DNA of 64,000 bases. Source: Erythrobacter sp. (lineage in GTDB: Bacteria; Pseudomonadota; Alphaproteobacteria; Sphingomonadales; Sphingomonadaceae). Position numbers and translations under genes: made by a program. The DNA lies in NCBI GenBank assembly GCA_024642565.1, contig JAHEAV010000007.1:1-64000 (forward strand). Direction: 5' to 3'. The notes beneath the pieces were generated by a model. It ran no database searches, was not told where the DNA came from, and saw only the letters and a list, made by a program, of their open reading frames with translations. Each line of letters begins with the position of its first letter. The stretch's first letter is position 1. This document shows positions 1 to 10,900 of the stretch, in pieces.

Positions 1-105
1 GAACTGATTGAAACCTATGGCGAACAGGGTAGACTGATCATCGAATATGCAAGCGGTTGTTGGCGGCTATCGGAAGACAGTATTACGCCGGCTGACGGCA
101 ATTAA
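1..105 (+). CDS. C-terminal fragment of an upstream gene cut by the window edge (ELIETYGEQGRLIIEYASGCWRLSEDSITPADGN*)
   Basis: Open frame 1 from base 1 to TAA at 103-105; partial. Confidence 0.35.
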   Translation, partial: ELIETYGEQGRLIIEYASGCWRLSEDSITPADGN

Positions 106-246
106 GCGAATATCTGCAAGGGCCCGCTCTCATCGCATTATGGAGCGGAATTGTTTTGGACGCAGCGCAAATGCGCTTCACCGCATTTTCTCCAAGGACG
201 TCCGTTTGTGGATTGCGTTCAGTCACCTAATCGCTAGTGCGTTGAT

Positions 247-2397
247 ATGTTGTATCGTCAAGTCGGACGCCGATGCGTTCTTTCCGTTTCTTTCCTCGCG
301 CTGACTGCCGGGCTGTCCCCCAACCCTGTCGTAGCGCAGGACACTACCGCAAGTTCTGCCGCTTCGAGCGCATCCTCCGAGAAAGCAGGTGCACAGAAGG
401 CATCTGACGATTTTCATGATCGGCGCAACGACTTCAGCGGAACAATTGTGGTGAGCGCAATTGGTGTGAACCAGCTTGACGTTCTTGCGGGCACTTCAGT
501 TTTGGAAGGTGTGGACCTTCAGCGAAATCTTGCTGGGCAAGTGGGTGATGTGCTGGCCAAACTGCCCGGTGTATCGACCACCAGCTTTTCTCCCGGTGCG
601 TCCCGCCCGGTTTTGCGGGGTTTTTCCGGCGAACGGGTTAAAGTCTTGGTTGACGGGATCGGATCGATCGACGCGTCTAATGTTTCGGCCGATCATGCTG
701 TGTCGATTGATCCGCTCACAGCCGAAAGGATTGATGTTCTGCGCGGCCCGGCAGTGATGCTTTACGGCAGTCAGGCCATTGGCGGCGCGGTCAACATTAT
801 CGACAAGCGTATCCCGCTGCGCCCACTGGAGGAGCCGGTACATATCGATGCCACACTTGGCGGCGATCTGGTTTCCAATCTGCGTGAGGGCGGAGCATCG
901 GCAGACATTCGTGCCGGCAATCACGTGGTCGTCCACATCGACGGATCCTATCACAAGACCGATAATCTCGAAGTGCCCGGCTTTGTGGCGTCGGCACCAT
1001 TGCGTGCGGAATTGCTGGCTGATGCCGCTGCCGCCACCGATCCGGCAGCGGCTGCACAATTGCGCGCAGCCGCTGACATACGCGGTATCCTGCCGAACAG
1101 CGCTACCGAGACGAAAAGCGGCAATTTCGGTGTGGCCGTGTTCGAAGGCGACAGCAATATGGGCGTCGCGTTCGGCATTTATGACACAGTCTATGGCGCG
1201 CCCGTTCGTCCTGGTGGCGCCGAGTCAGGCAATGTCACCATCGATCTGAAGCAGAAGCGTGCCGATTTTCGCGGCGAACTGGATTTGGGAGCAGGTTTTT
1301 TCTCCGCGCTCCATACCCGCTTCGGTTATAGCGATTACTCGCACTCCGAACTTGACGATGGCGTGGTGGGTACGATCATCAACGTCAAAGGATTTGAAGG
1401 CAGAGCGGAGCTTGAGCAGGCAGAGCACGGAACCTGGAAGGGTTCGCTCGGAACACAATACAGCTTCCGCGACTTTGAGTCCCTTGGTGAAGAGGCCTAC
1501 ATCCCGGCCAACCTGACCGAACAATATGCATTTTTTGGTTTGCAGGAAGCCGCTGTCGGGCCCCTCCAATTGCAATTCGCAGGCCGATATGAACGCAGTA
1601 ACGTTTCCGCGCTGACGGTAGGCTTCCAGCGCGGTTATGACAGCGTTTCGGCGGCAATCAGCCTCGCGCATGAAACGGACGGCGGGTTGCGATTCGGGAT
1701 CAACGGTTCGCGTGCACAAAGAGCGCCGAGCGCGGAAGAATTGCTGGCCAACGGCGCGCATGCCGCAACGCAGTCCTTCGAAATTGGCGACCTGAACCTG
1801 ATCAAGGAAACGGCCTGGGGCATCGAAGGTTTTATGCGTGGGAAGATCGGCGCTGCCACGATCAATGTCGCTGCCTTCCGCAGCTGGTTCAGGGATTACA
1901 TCTATCTCGACGATACCGGCGGTTTTCAAGATGATCTGCCGGTGTTCCGATACCGTCAGGCGGATGTGACATATTCCGGAGTGGAGGGCGAATTCAATAT
2001 CCCGCTGCACCAGAATGGCCCGCTCAAAATTCTCGCCGACCTGCGCGGTGATTATATCCGCGCGTCGCTGTCGGACGGGACCCCGATTCCACGGATTCCG
2101 CCGGTTAGCCTGCTGGGGGCCCTGGAATTGCAATCCGACGTGTTCGATGTGCGTGCCGAACTGCAATATTTCGGCAAACAGAACCGCGTCGGTGCTCAGG
2201 AAACGCCAACAGATGCATTTGCCATGGTGAATGCATCGGTCGCGTGGAAGCCCTTGCGGGGGGATGCGAACCTTACTTTATTGCTGCAAGCGGACAATAT
2301 TTTTGACGTTGAAGGCCGGCGAGCCGCCAGCTTCACCAAGGATTTTGTCCCCTTGCCGGGCCGCAATTTCAAGATCAGTGCAAGGGCAAGTTTCTGA
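247..2397 (+). CDS. TonB-dependent receptor (ZnuD-like plug)
   Basis: 716 aa; signal peptide; plug motif VLRGFSGERVKVLVDG...IDVLRGPAVMLYGSQAIGGAVNI; C-terminal beta-strand ending in F. Confidence 0.9.
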   Translation: MLYRQVGRRCVLSVSFLALTAGLSPNPVVAQDTTASSAASSASSEKAGAQKASDDFHDRRNDFSGTIVVSAIGVNQLDVLAGTSVLEGVDLQRNLAGQVGDVLAKLPGVSTTSFSPGASRPVLRGFSGERVKVLVDGIGSIDASNVSADHAVSIDPLTAERIDVLRGPAVMLYGSQAIGGAVNIIDKRIPLRPLEEPVHIDATLGGDLVSNLREGGASADIRAGNHVVVHIDGSYHKTDNLEVPGFVASAPLRAELLADAAAATDPAAAAQLRAAADIRGILPNSATETKSGNFGVAVFEGDSNMGVAFGIYDTVYGAPVRPGGAESGNVTIDLKQKRADFRGELDLGAGFFSALHTRFGYSDYSHSELDDGVVGTIINVKGFEGRAELEQAEHGTWKGSLGTQYSFRDFESLGEEAYIPANLTEQYAFFGLQEAAVGPLQLQFAGRYERSNVSALTVGFQRGYDSVSAAISLAHETDGGLRFGINGSRAQRAPSAEELLANGAHAATQSFEIGDLNLIKETAWGIEGFMRGKIGAATINVAAFRSWFRDYIYLDDTGGFQDDLPVFRYRQADVTYSGVEGEFNIPLHQNGPLKILADLRGDYIRASLSDGTPIPRIPPVSLLGALELQSDVFDVRAELQYFGKQNRVGAQETPTDAFAMVNASVAWKPLRGDANLTLLLQADNIFDVEGRRAASFTKDFVPLPGRNFKISARASF

Positions 2398-2400
2398 CGG

Positions 2401-3582
2401 TCAGTTTTCTAACGCGAAGCTGAGGTCCGCATGTTCCTGAAGCCGATCAACCAGCGTTTCGCCCAGAAATGATCCGGGCGTACCGATACCTCCTGGCGCA
2501 TCGCAAGATAGCAGGGCAATCCCGGTTTCGGAAAGCATCCGGCTGGTTGATCCATAGCCCGGATCATATTTGCCTTTGACCCCAAAATTGATCGTCTGGC
2601 CATCGGGCATTTCGCCAACAAACAGGACGTCATAGAAGCCGTTCTCACGTTCTTCCTTGCTTGGTCCTTCACCGGGTTTCGGTCCACCGTCGCCGAAGGG
2701 TGCTTTCAGCATCGATGCAACGGCAGATGCCGCCTGCTTACCCATCTCGCCCAAACCGGTCAGCATCATTTCATCATAGCGGAAATCCTCCCCATAGGGA
2801 TGGCCGCGCAGAAAGTTGGTGCGGTGAACATTTTTGGTGTTGATTGTTGCCATGATGAAAGGTGCTGCCCAGCTTTCCAGCTTTGCATCGTATTCCGGGA
2901 TAAGGCCCATTGGCTGTGATGGACCGGAAAAACCCGGTGTCAGCGCAAATGGATCCTGCAGCAGGCCTATCAGCTTGGGGTTCTTGGCGGCAGCTTTCAT
3001 TGTGGCCTTCAGACTGGCTGCGGTGCCACCCGAAAATGTCCCCTGCATCTTGCGCACCCGGCCTTTGACCCGAGGTGCCGGCTTGCCGAAGCGCTTTACC
3101 GCCTCTTTCTGCAACATGAGCACTCCGAGATCGAAGGGAATCGAATCGAAGCCGGAAGAAAAGCAGATGTGGGCACCGCTGGCCTTTGCGGCTTCTTCAT
3201 GCGCGTCGATCATTTGTCGCATCCAGGCCGGTTCTCCGCACAAATCGGCATAGTCAGTGCCGGTTCGTGCACAGGCCTCTACCAATTCGTTGCCGTAAAG
3301 CTGGTATGGTCCAACGGTGGTGAGCACTACGCGAGTCCGGTTGCACATTGCTGTGAGACTGGCAGGATCGGATGCGTCAGCCACTACCAGCGGCGTGTCT
3401 TTCGGGGCACCGATAAGATCGCGCACTTCCTCCAACTTGGCTTGACTGCGACCGGCCATCGCCCATTTTGGACCGTCATCGCGGCCAGCATAATGCTGAG
3501 CCAGATACTCCGCCACAAGGCGGCCGGTATAGCCGGTGGAGCCATAGACAATGATATCGAACTCGCAGGCGGCCTTGGTCAT
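2401..3582 (-). CDS. Saccharopine dehydrogenase family protein / trans-acting enoyl reductase-like
   Basis: 393 aa; N-terminal YGSTGYTGRLVAEYL Rossmann motif and DYADLCGEPAWMRQMID, typical of the family. Confidence 0.85.
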   Translation of the reverse strand: MTKAACEFDIIVYGSTGYTGRLVAEYLAQHYAGRDDGPKWAMAGRSQAKLEEVRDLIGAPKDTPLVVADASDPASLTAMCNRTRVVLTTVGPYQLYGNELVEACARTGTDYADLCGEPAWMRQMIDAHEEAAKASGAHICFSSGFDSIPFDLGVLMLQKEAVKRFGKPAPRVKGRVRKMQGTFSGGTAASLKATMKAAAKNPKLIGLLQDPFALTPGFSGPSQPMGLIPEYDAKLESWAAPFIMATINTKNVHRTNFLRGHPYGEDFRYDEMMLTGLGEMGKQAASAVASMLKAPFGDGGPKPGEGPSKEERENGFYDVLFVGEMPDGQTINFGVKGKYDPGYGSTSRMLSETGIALLSCDAPGGIGTPGSFLGETLVDRLQEHADLSFALEN

Positions 3583-3662
3583 TAATTCTCTCCTGATCTC
3601 GTGTCTGGATGGACCCGCAGTTGATCTGTGTCAAAGGCGCGGCATAAGCGCCGCCTTGCGTC

Positions 3663-4217
3663 TCACAACTTTGGCAATGTAACCCCGCGCTGCCCCATAT
3701 ATTTGCCTGCGCGGTCAGCGTAGCTGGTTTCGCAGCGTTCATTGCCCTGCAAAAACAGAAACTGACACGCACCTTCATTGGCATAGATCTTGGCCGGGAG
3801 TGGGGTGGTGTTGGAAAACTCCAACGTCACATGCCCTTCCCAACCTGGTTCCAATGGGGTGACATTCACGATGATACCGCAGCGAGCATAGGTCGATTTG
3901 CCGAGACAGATTACCAACACATCTTCCGGCACACGGAAATATTCGACGGTGCGGGCCAGCGCGAAACTGTTGGGCGGGATGATGCAAACATCGGTTTCCC
4001 GGTCGACAAAGCTTTTTGGGTCAAAATTCTTCGGATCGACAACACTGGAATCGACATTGGTGAAAATCTTGAATTCTGGCGCCACACGCGCGTCATAACC
4101 GTAAGAGCTGAGCCCGTAGGAAATGCAGCCATCGCGCCGCTGTGCCTCCACGAAGGGTTCGATCATCCCGTGTTCGAGTGCCTGTGCACGGATCCATTTA
4201 TCGCTAAGAATCGCCAT
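3663..4217 (-). CDS. dcd: dCTP deaminase
   Basis: 184 aa from [35 protein letters not shown] and [10 protein letters not shown]...[36 protein letters not shown]. Confidence 0.97.
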   Translation of the reverse strand: MAILSDKWIRAQALEHGMIEPFVEAQRRDGCISYGLSSYGYDARVAPEFKIFTNVDSSVVDPKNFDPKSFVDRETDVCIIPPNSFALARTVEYFRVPEDVLVICLGKSTYARCGIIVNVTPLEPGWEGHVTLEFSNTTPLPAKIYANEGACQFLFLQGNERCETSYADRAGKYMGQRGVTLPKL

Positions 4218-4276
4218 GGCCGTTTGATTGACCAGAGCAGCACGGTGAGCAAGCCTTGTTCTCGGGCTTTTCCCCG

Positions 4277-4807
4277 TTACTTCACCTGCTTTGCATGCAT
4301 TTGTGGGTTCAGCGCCGTGATATGGTTCAGCCACTGCTTGGGCTTGCGCAGCAATTTCTGCGGGAAATCGACCTTCAGGCCCATGATTTCTGCAATCTTG
4401 CCAACAAAATGAATGCAGTTGCGATTATCGAGCGAATAATATTTGCCGGGCGCATCGCGCCAGGCCTTCATCTCCGCAACGACCTGCCAATATTGTGCAT
4501 CGGTCATCTTGATTGAAAAGTGGTGATTGGTGCCGAGTATATATTTCTCCGGCTCCGAAACGACCTTGTGCTCCACAGGTCCCGACAGAATTGCCGGTGA
4601 AACGCTTTTTGCGGTGAAGCCGTAGTTTTCGTGAACCTTCTGCCCGTTGGCATCAAGCGTCCCATCAAGCGAGACAAACGTGTGCGGATAACGTCCGAAC
4701 AGCACGGACCCGTTGAAGCTGTGGAAGGTCATGGTGACGGATGCCAGCGCAGGCAGTGACCAGAAAAGCGCGATGGCGCTGGCAAACAAAGATAGGAGGC
4801 GACGCAT
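4277..4807 (-). CDS. Secreted hypothetical protein, possible papain-like/NlpC-type fold
   Basis: 176 aa with signal peptide; PHTFVSLDG and [13 protein letters not shown] resemble His/Cys motifs of permuted NlpC/P60-like proteins. Confidence 0.7.
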   Translation of the reverse strand: MRRLLSLFASAIALFWSLPALASVTMTFHSFNGSVLFGRYPHTFVSLDGTLDANGQKVHENYGFTAKSVSPAILSGPVEHKVVSEPEKYILGTNHHFSIKMTDAQYWQVVAEMKAWRDAPGKYYSLDNRNCIHFVGKIAEIMGLKVDFPQKLLRKPKQWLNHITALNPQMHAKQVK

Positions 4808-4875
4808 TCATCGCCTCCTATCAAGTCAGACACATCAACAAAACAGGAATTTCCAGTTTGCGATGAAACCTTTGG

Positions 4876-7239
4876 TTAGAACTTAACCGTTCCAGTAATG
4901 AAAACCTGCCGAGGGTTACCGTAGAACGCCGTTAGCGTCCCTTCCTTGCCAAGCGACGGTACCGGATATCCGTTGGTTCCCAGGGGAATGGCCCCCGTAA
5001 CAGCGTTGGCGCCAACAAAGGTGTAGCCCGAAGTCTTGTATTCCTTGTTGGTCAGATTGCGGCCATGAACACCGATGCTCCAGCGATCATCAGGAGCGGT
5101 GTAGACAAGGTTTGCATCAAACAATGCGTAGCCCTTCTGGTCGATGTATGGGTTCGGCACTTCGAACTGGTAGGTTTTGGAACGATACGAGACGGTTGAG
5201 CTGAAGGCGAGTTCCCCTGCGCCCACTGGTGTCGAATAGGCAAGAGTGCCGCTAGCCGACCATTTCGGCGTGTTTTGCACTTCGCGGAAATCAGCCACAT
5301 CGGTCGGTACCCCGCCGATGTTGGTGATGTACTTCTTGTACTGCGCGTCGATGTAGCCAAGCGAGCCGGCCAGCGACAGACGGTCGCCTGCCGCCATCAG
5401 ATCACGGCCGAGCCGAGCCGTTGTCTCGAGTTCCAGCCCCTTGAATTGGGCCTTGCCGGCGTTCGAAACAACCCCGCAGAAGGTCTGGATGCCGCTCACC
5501 CTACAGGCGACTGATCCGGGAATCTGCACGTCGGTATAGTCGGCATAAAAACCGGCAAGCGCCACATAGAGCGCACCGTCAAGCAGGCTGCCCTTGTAGC
5601 CGACTTCATAACTGTCGACCTTTTCCGGGCGGAAGCTGAGGAAGGATGCAACTTCGGCATTTGTCGGTGCGCCCGGTGTTGCCGCCGGAGCGTTCACGCC
5701 CACGCCGCGCGGGTCGAAGCCGCCGCCCTTAAAGCCCTGTGAATAGCTGGCGTAAAGATTGTGATCGGGCGTCGGCTTGAAGCTGAGCGAGGCGCGCGGT
5801 GTGAACTTCTTGAATTCCCGGCTGCCGGAGAAGTTTGTGCTCGCACCGCCAAAAGGCACACCAAGACCGCCAAATACCGGCGATCCGCCGCCCAGATAGT
5901 TCTGCCGCAAAATGTCGGCACTGCGCGTGTCCCAGGTGTAGCGTCCTCCGACCGACAAGCTGAGCTGGTCGGTGAAATCGAAGGTTGCATCCGCGAACAC
6001 GGCGTAAGTCTCTGTGTCCACATCAGCTTCGGTGAATGCGGTAAAGCCGTTAAATGTCGTGAAAAGCCGCACGTCGAACAATGTGTCGGCCTTGGCATCC
6101 AGATAATAGAAGCCCAGCAATGCCGAGATCGGCCCCTTGTCGTAAAGCAACTGGAGTTCCTGGCTCAGTTGCTCGTTGCGGTAGATGCCCGGAACATCCA
6201 GATCGACTGCAGGCAGAGCATCAAAATCGATGGGGGTATACGTACTGTCTTTGCGCCAAGCGGAAATTGACCGGAAGGTCACGGCATCGGAAAGATCAAT
6301 CGAAACATTCATCGCTACGCCGTAGGCTTCGATGTCCTGCTTCGGATCATTCAGTCCGCCACGTGTATCAAACACATTGCCAAGCACGGGTGCGTTAGAG
6401 GCCAGGCCGGGGATCAGGCGATGGCCGCCGCGCGGATTGCTCTTGTCCTTGGTATAATCGCCGGTGATGCGGATCGATACCGGTTCGCCGTAACCGCCAA
6501 GTTCGAAAGTGCCACGCGCAGCCAACAGGTCCTTGTTGTAATTATCGAGCCCGTTGGTGAGGTTTGTTCCGAAACCATCGCGAGTTAGGCGGGCCACTGC
6601 ACCGCCGACGCGGACCATGTCGGTAATGGGCGCCGATGCGCTGAGCACTCCGTCTATCTGGTTGAAGCTGCCGTAAGTCCCTTTGACCTGCACGGACAGA
6701 TCCTGCGGTAATGCGCGCGTCACATATTTCACCGCGCCGCCAACGGTGTTGCGTCCGTATAGAGTGCCCTGCGGGCCGCGCAGAACTTCGATCCGTTCAA
6801 CATCATAAATGTCGAGAACCGCGGCTTGTGGTCGATTCAGGTAGACATCATCGAGATAAATTCCGACGCCCTGTTCGAAACCGGAAACAGGATCTTGTTG
6901 GCCGACACCGCGGATGAAGGCGCTGAGTGTGGAGTTGGTCCCGCGCGATGCCTCAAGCGTAGTGTTCGGTGTGGTTTGTCCGATATCGGTGATGTCAATT
7001 GCGCCGGCTTGCTGCAATGCGGCGGCGCTATAGGCCGTAACAGCAATCGGGACATTGATAAGGCTTTCTTCGCGGCGGCGCGCGGTGACGATGATCGTTC
7101 CTTCGCTATCACTGGAAGGCGAAGCGTTGGTTTCGGCGTCGTCAGGCAGTCCCTGCGCAAAAGCGGGCGTGGCAAATACGCTGAGCGCAAGCGAAGTGAC
7201 TAATGCAATTCGGCTGGTGATATGTGCTGGGCGTCGCAT
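4876..7239 (-). CDS. TonB-dependent receptor
   Basis: Likely start MRRPAHITSRIALV inside the 820-aa ORF; TonB box region EGTIIVTARRREESLINVPIAVTAYS; plug motif VERIEVLRGPQGTLYGRNTVGGAVKYVT. Confidence 0.92.
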   Translation of the reverse strand: MRRPAHITSRIALVTSLALSVFATPAFAQGLPDDAETNASPSSDSEGTIIVTARRREESLINVPIAVTAYSAAALQQAGAIDITDIGQTTPNTTLEASRGTNSTLSAFIRGVGQQDPVSGFEQGVGIYLDDVYLNRPQAAVLDIYDVERIEVLRGPQGTLYGRNTVGGAVKYVTRALPQDLSVQVKGTYGSFNQIDGVLSASAPITDMVRVGGAVARLTRDGFGTNLTNGLDNYNKDLLAARGTFELGGYGEPVSIRITGDYTKDKSNPRGGHRLIPGLASNAPVLGNVFDTRGGLNDPKQDIEAYGVAMNVSIDLSDAVTFRSISAWRKDSTYTPIDFDALPAVDLDVPGIYRNEQLSQELQLLYDKGPISALLGFYYLDAKADTLFDVRLFTTFNGFTAFTEADVDTETYAVFADATFDFTDQLSLSVGGRYTWDTRSADILRQNYLGGGSPVFGGLGVPFGGASTNFSGSREFKKFTPRASLSFKPTPDHNLYASYSQGFKGGGFDPRGVGVNAPAATPGAPTNAEVASFLSFRPEKVDSYEVGYKGSLLDGALYVALAGFYADYTDVQIPGSVACRVSGIQTFCGVVSNAGKAQFKGLELETTARLGRDLMAAGDRLSLAGSLGYIDAQYKKYITNIGGVPTDVADFREVQNTPKWSASGTLAYSTPVGAGELAFSSTVSYRSKTYQFEVPNPYIDQKGYALFDANLVYTAPDDRWSIGVHGRNLTNKEYKTSGYTFVGANAVTGAIPLGTNGYPVPSLGKEGTLTAFYGNPRQVFITGTVKF

Positions 7240-7293
7240 GAATTCTCTCCTCAGGGCGCGGCTTGGTTGTGCGCCTATACCGGCATGTCGATA

Positions 7294-7316
7294 TTGAAAT
7301 CTGAACCGACTTTCAA
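7294..7316. promoter_or_regulatory. Candidate operator in the TonB receptor/TetR divergent promoter
   Basis: Inverted repeat TTGAAA-N11-TTTCAA between divergent genes. Confidence 0.35.
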
Positions 7317-7362
7317 CTTCTTTCATTGCGTAACCCAAATTCTCGGACTATTCCGTTGCGCT

Positions 7363-7995
7363 ATGGCCACAGCCAAGCCTTCTTCGAGTGCCGCCAGCCC
7401 CGGCAAGGAACCGCGCACTGCCCGCGGGGCAGCAACGATGCGCCGCTTGCTTGACGCTGCGGCCATGGAATTCGGTGAAAGTGGTTTTTACGAAGCGTCG
7501 ATCAGCGGGATTACCCGCCGGGCTGGCACGGCGTTGGGCACCTTCTACACCTATTTCGACAGCAAGGAGTCGATCTTTACTGCGCTGGTCCGGGACATGA
7601 GCGCGTCGGTTGCAAAGGCTGCCGCGGCGGGCGTTTCACCGGGCAGCCGCGGCGTTGACCGGGAGCGTGAAGCACTGGCCGCGTTCCTTCGTTTCGCGCG
7701 GGAGCATAAGGAGATTTACCGAATCATCGATGAAGCGGAGTTTGCCGATCCCGTCAGCTACCGCGCGCATTATCAGGGCACGGCCCAACGCATTGCCGGA
7801 CGACTGGATGAAGGAGTCGCGGCTGGTCTGATCAGCCACGGTGACAATGAAGTGCGCGCCTGGGCGATCATGGGCATGAACGTCTTCCTCGGTTTACGCT
7901 TTGGTGTGTGGGACGATAGCCGCCCAATCGGCGTAATCGTCCCGGCTGTCGAAGCGCTGCTTAGTGCGGGCATTGCCATTCCGTCGAAGCGTTAG
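7363..7995 (+). CDS. TetR/AcrR family transcriptional regulator
   Basis: HTH region RRLLDAAAMEFGESGFYEASISGITRRAGTALGTFYTYFDSKESIF; start MATAKPSSS; divergent from the TonB receptor. Confidence 0.92.
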   Translation: MATAKPSSSAASPGKEPRTARGAATMRRLLDAAAMEFGESGFYEASISGITRRAGTALGTFYTYFDSKESIFTALVRDMSASVAKAAAAGVSPGSRGVDREREALAAFLRFAREHKEIYRIIDEAEFADPVSYRAHYQGTAQRIAGRLDEGVAAGLISHGDNEVRAWAIMGMNVFLGLRFGVWDDSRPIGVIVPAVEALLSAGIAIPSKR

Positions 7996-10900
7996 CCCGC
8001 CAGCAGACTTGCATTTCCTCCGGCTGCCGTCGTGTCGATGCACACGACTCTTTCGGTCGCAAAGCGCGCGAGATAATGTGGCCCACCGGCCTTTGGACCA
8101 GTGCCGGACAGGCCCTCCCCCCCAAAGGGCTGGCTTTCTACCACCGCGCCAATCTGGTTACGATTGACATAGAAATTGCCGACTTTCGCGTGGGCTTCAA
8201 CCAGCCGCCGGGTGGAAGCGATCCGGCTATGCAGCCCCAAGGTGAGGCCGTAGCCTGCAGCGTTGATGTCATCCACCACCAGCTTCAACTGGTCCCCGCG
8301 GTAACGCGCGACATGCAGCACGGGGCCGAAATTTTCGCGTTTCAGGTCACGAATGGAATCGATTTCAATAATTGTCGGTGCAACAAAACAGCCCGCCTTG
8401 GCCGAACGTGGCAAAGACCGCTGCCAAATTTGATGACCAGCCTTCTTGCAACCGTTGATATGGTGTTCGAGAGCGGATTTGGCGTCGGCGTCAATCACCG
8501 GGCCAACGTCCGTAGCAAGCTGTGCCGGATCACCGATTTCGAGAGCCTCGAAAGCGCCGCGGATCATGGTCAGCATGCCTTCCGCCACATCTTCCTGCAA
8601 ATAGAGCATTCGCAGTGCCGAACATCGCTGACCAGCGCTCTGGAAAGCGCTTGCCACAACATCACGCGTGACCTGTTCAGGTAGAGCCGAGCTATCGACG
8701 ATCATCGCATTTTGGCCGCCGGTTTCGGCAATAAAGGTCGCCAGCGGCCCGCCGCGCGCCGCCAGCGCCCGGTTGATGACCCGCGCAGTCTCAGTCGATC
8801 CGGTAAAGGCAACGCCCGCAATTCGCGGGTCCGCGGTGATCATTGCGCCGACATCGCCAGCGCCTGGAACCAACTGCAAAACTTCTTCGGGAATACCGGC
8901 GTCATGGCACAGTTTCACGGCAAGGGCGGCAATCAGAGGCGTCTGTTCGGCAGGCTTGGCAAGGACCGTGTTGCCCGCCGCGAGCGCCGCCGCGGCGGGG
9001 CCGATGAAGATCGCCAAAGGGAAATTCCACGGGCTGATTGTGGCGAAGACACCTCTTCCGGCCAGCGAAAGACGGTTCTCCTCGCCTGTCGGGCCGGGGA
9101 GCATTCGAGGCCCTGTGAACAGACGGCGCGCTTCGCCGGCGTAATAGCGCATGAAGTCGACAGCCTCGCGCAGTTCCAGCACGGCATCGGCCAGCGTTTT
9201 GCCTGCCTCGCGTTGGCACAGAGAAAGAAATTCGTCGCTATGCTCTTCAAATCTATCGGCGGCAGCTTCAAGAAGGAGCGCGCGCTTTTCGCCGCCCAGC
9301 CCATTCCAGCCAGGCTGGATTGCATCGGCGCGCGTGATTGCATCCTGCACTTCGGCTGGCAGGGCATCGCGGCATGTGCCGACCAAGGCGGAACGGTTCT
9401 GCGGTGACGTGATCGTGGCGGTCGGGCCCGCGTCCTCTCCGCAGAACGTCGGCGCAGCGTGCCACTCGCGGCTTGCCAGTTCAGCAAGCCGCGCAATCAA
9501 GGGTTCACGCACCAAAGGGTCGGCAAGGTCGATGCCCGCGCTATTGCGGCGCAGAGGAAAAATTTGCGACGGCAGCGGGATCGCCGAATTGCGTTTCGGC
9601 TCTAACGCGAGAAGATCTGCCACTGGATCGCTGGTAAGTTCGCTTACCGGCACCTCAGCATCGGCCATGCGGTTGACGAAACTGGAATTGGCCCCGTTTT
9701 CCAACAAACGGCGGACGAGATAGGCAAGCAGATCCTTGTGCCCACCGACTGGTGCATATACCCGCACGGGCGTCCGGTCGGCTCCCTCCTGCGCGGCAAG
9801 TTCGGCATAGACATCTTCGCCCATGCCATGCAGCCGCTGGAACTCGAATTTGGTGCCAGAACCCGCCAACGCTTTGACGGCTGCCACAGTATAGGCGTTA
9901 TGCGTCGCAAAGGCAGGGTAGATCACGTCCCTGGCTTCAAGCAGTTTCGCGGCGCATGCGAGATAGGATACATCCGTCGCCTGCTTGCGCGTGAACACAG
10001 GATAATCCTGGAAACCGCCGATCTGGCTCAACTTGATTTCGCTGTCCCAATAGGCGCCTTTGACCAGTCGGACCATGACCCGCCGGCCGTGGCGCCGCGC
10101 CAGTTTCGCGACCCAGTCGCATAGTGGAACAGCCCGTTTCTGATAGGCTTGCAAAGCCAGGCCAAATCCGGCCCAATCCTTGGAAAAAAGATCGTCGTCG
10201 GCAACCAGTGCTTCGATAATATCCATCGACAGCTCCAGCCGTTCGGCCTCCTCGGCGTCGATGGTGAAATGGATATCTGCATCGCGGGACTTGGCTGCCA
10301 GCGCTTTCAGGACCGGCACCAGATGGGCTTTCGCATCGTCAGCGTGGAGAAAATCATAACGGGGGTAGAGCGCGGAAAGCTTCACTGAGATGCCCGGAGC
10401 GCGCACCACTCCGCCCTTCGCATCGCGCGCCAGCCGTTCAATAGCGGCTTCGTAAGACAGCCTGTAACGTTCGGCATCTGCAAACGTCATTGCAGCTTCG
10501 CCAAGCATGTCGAAACTGTGGGTCAGCCCGCGTTCCTGCTCGGGCCGGGCTCGCTTGAGAGCCTCTTCGATAGTGCGCCCGAACACAAATTGACCGCCAA
10601 GGATCCGCATCGCTTGCAGCGTGGCCGTGCGGATGACTGGTTCTCCCAATCGTCCGATGGCTCGTTTGAGCGTGGCCCCCATGCCGCGCTGATGCATTTC
10701 GGGGCGTTCCAGCACTTCGCCGGTCAACATCAGGGAAAATGTCGCGGCGTTGACGAAGGTGGAGGAACTGTCCCCCAAATGCTCGCCCCAGTCGACATTG
10801 CCCAATTTGTCGCGGATCAGAGCGTCAGCGGTGGCGGTATCGGGCACGCGCAGCAAAGCTTCGGCAAGGCACATCAGCGCCACGCCCTCCTCGGTCGCCA

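Noticed and set aside
1225-2166. 313-aa minus-strand ORF opposite the TonB receptor
   Set aside because: Fully antisense to a confidently identified receptor; no recognisable motifs; typical shadow ORF in high-GC DNA.
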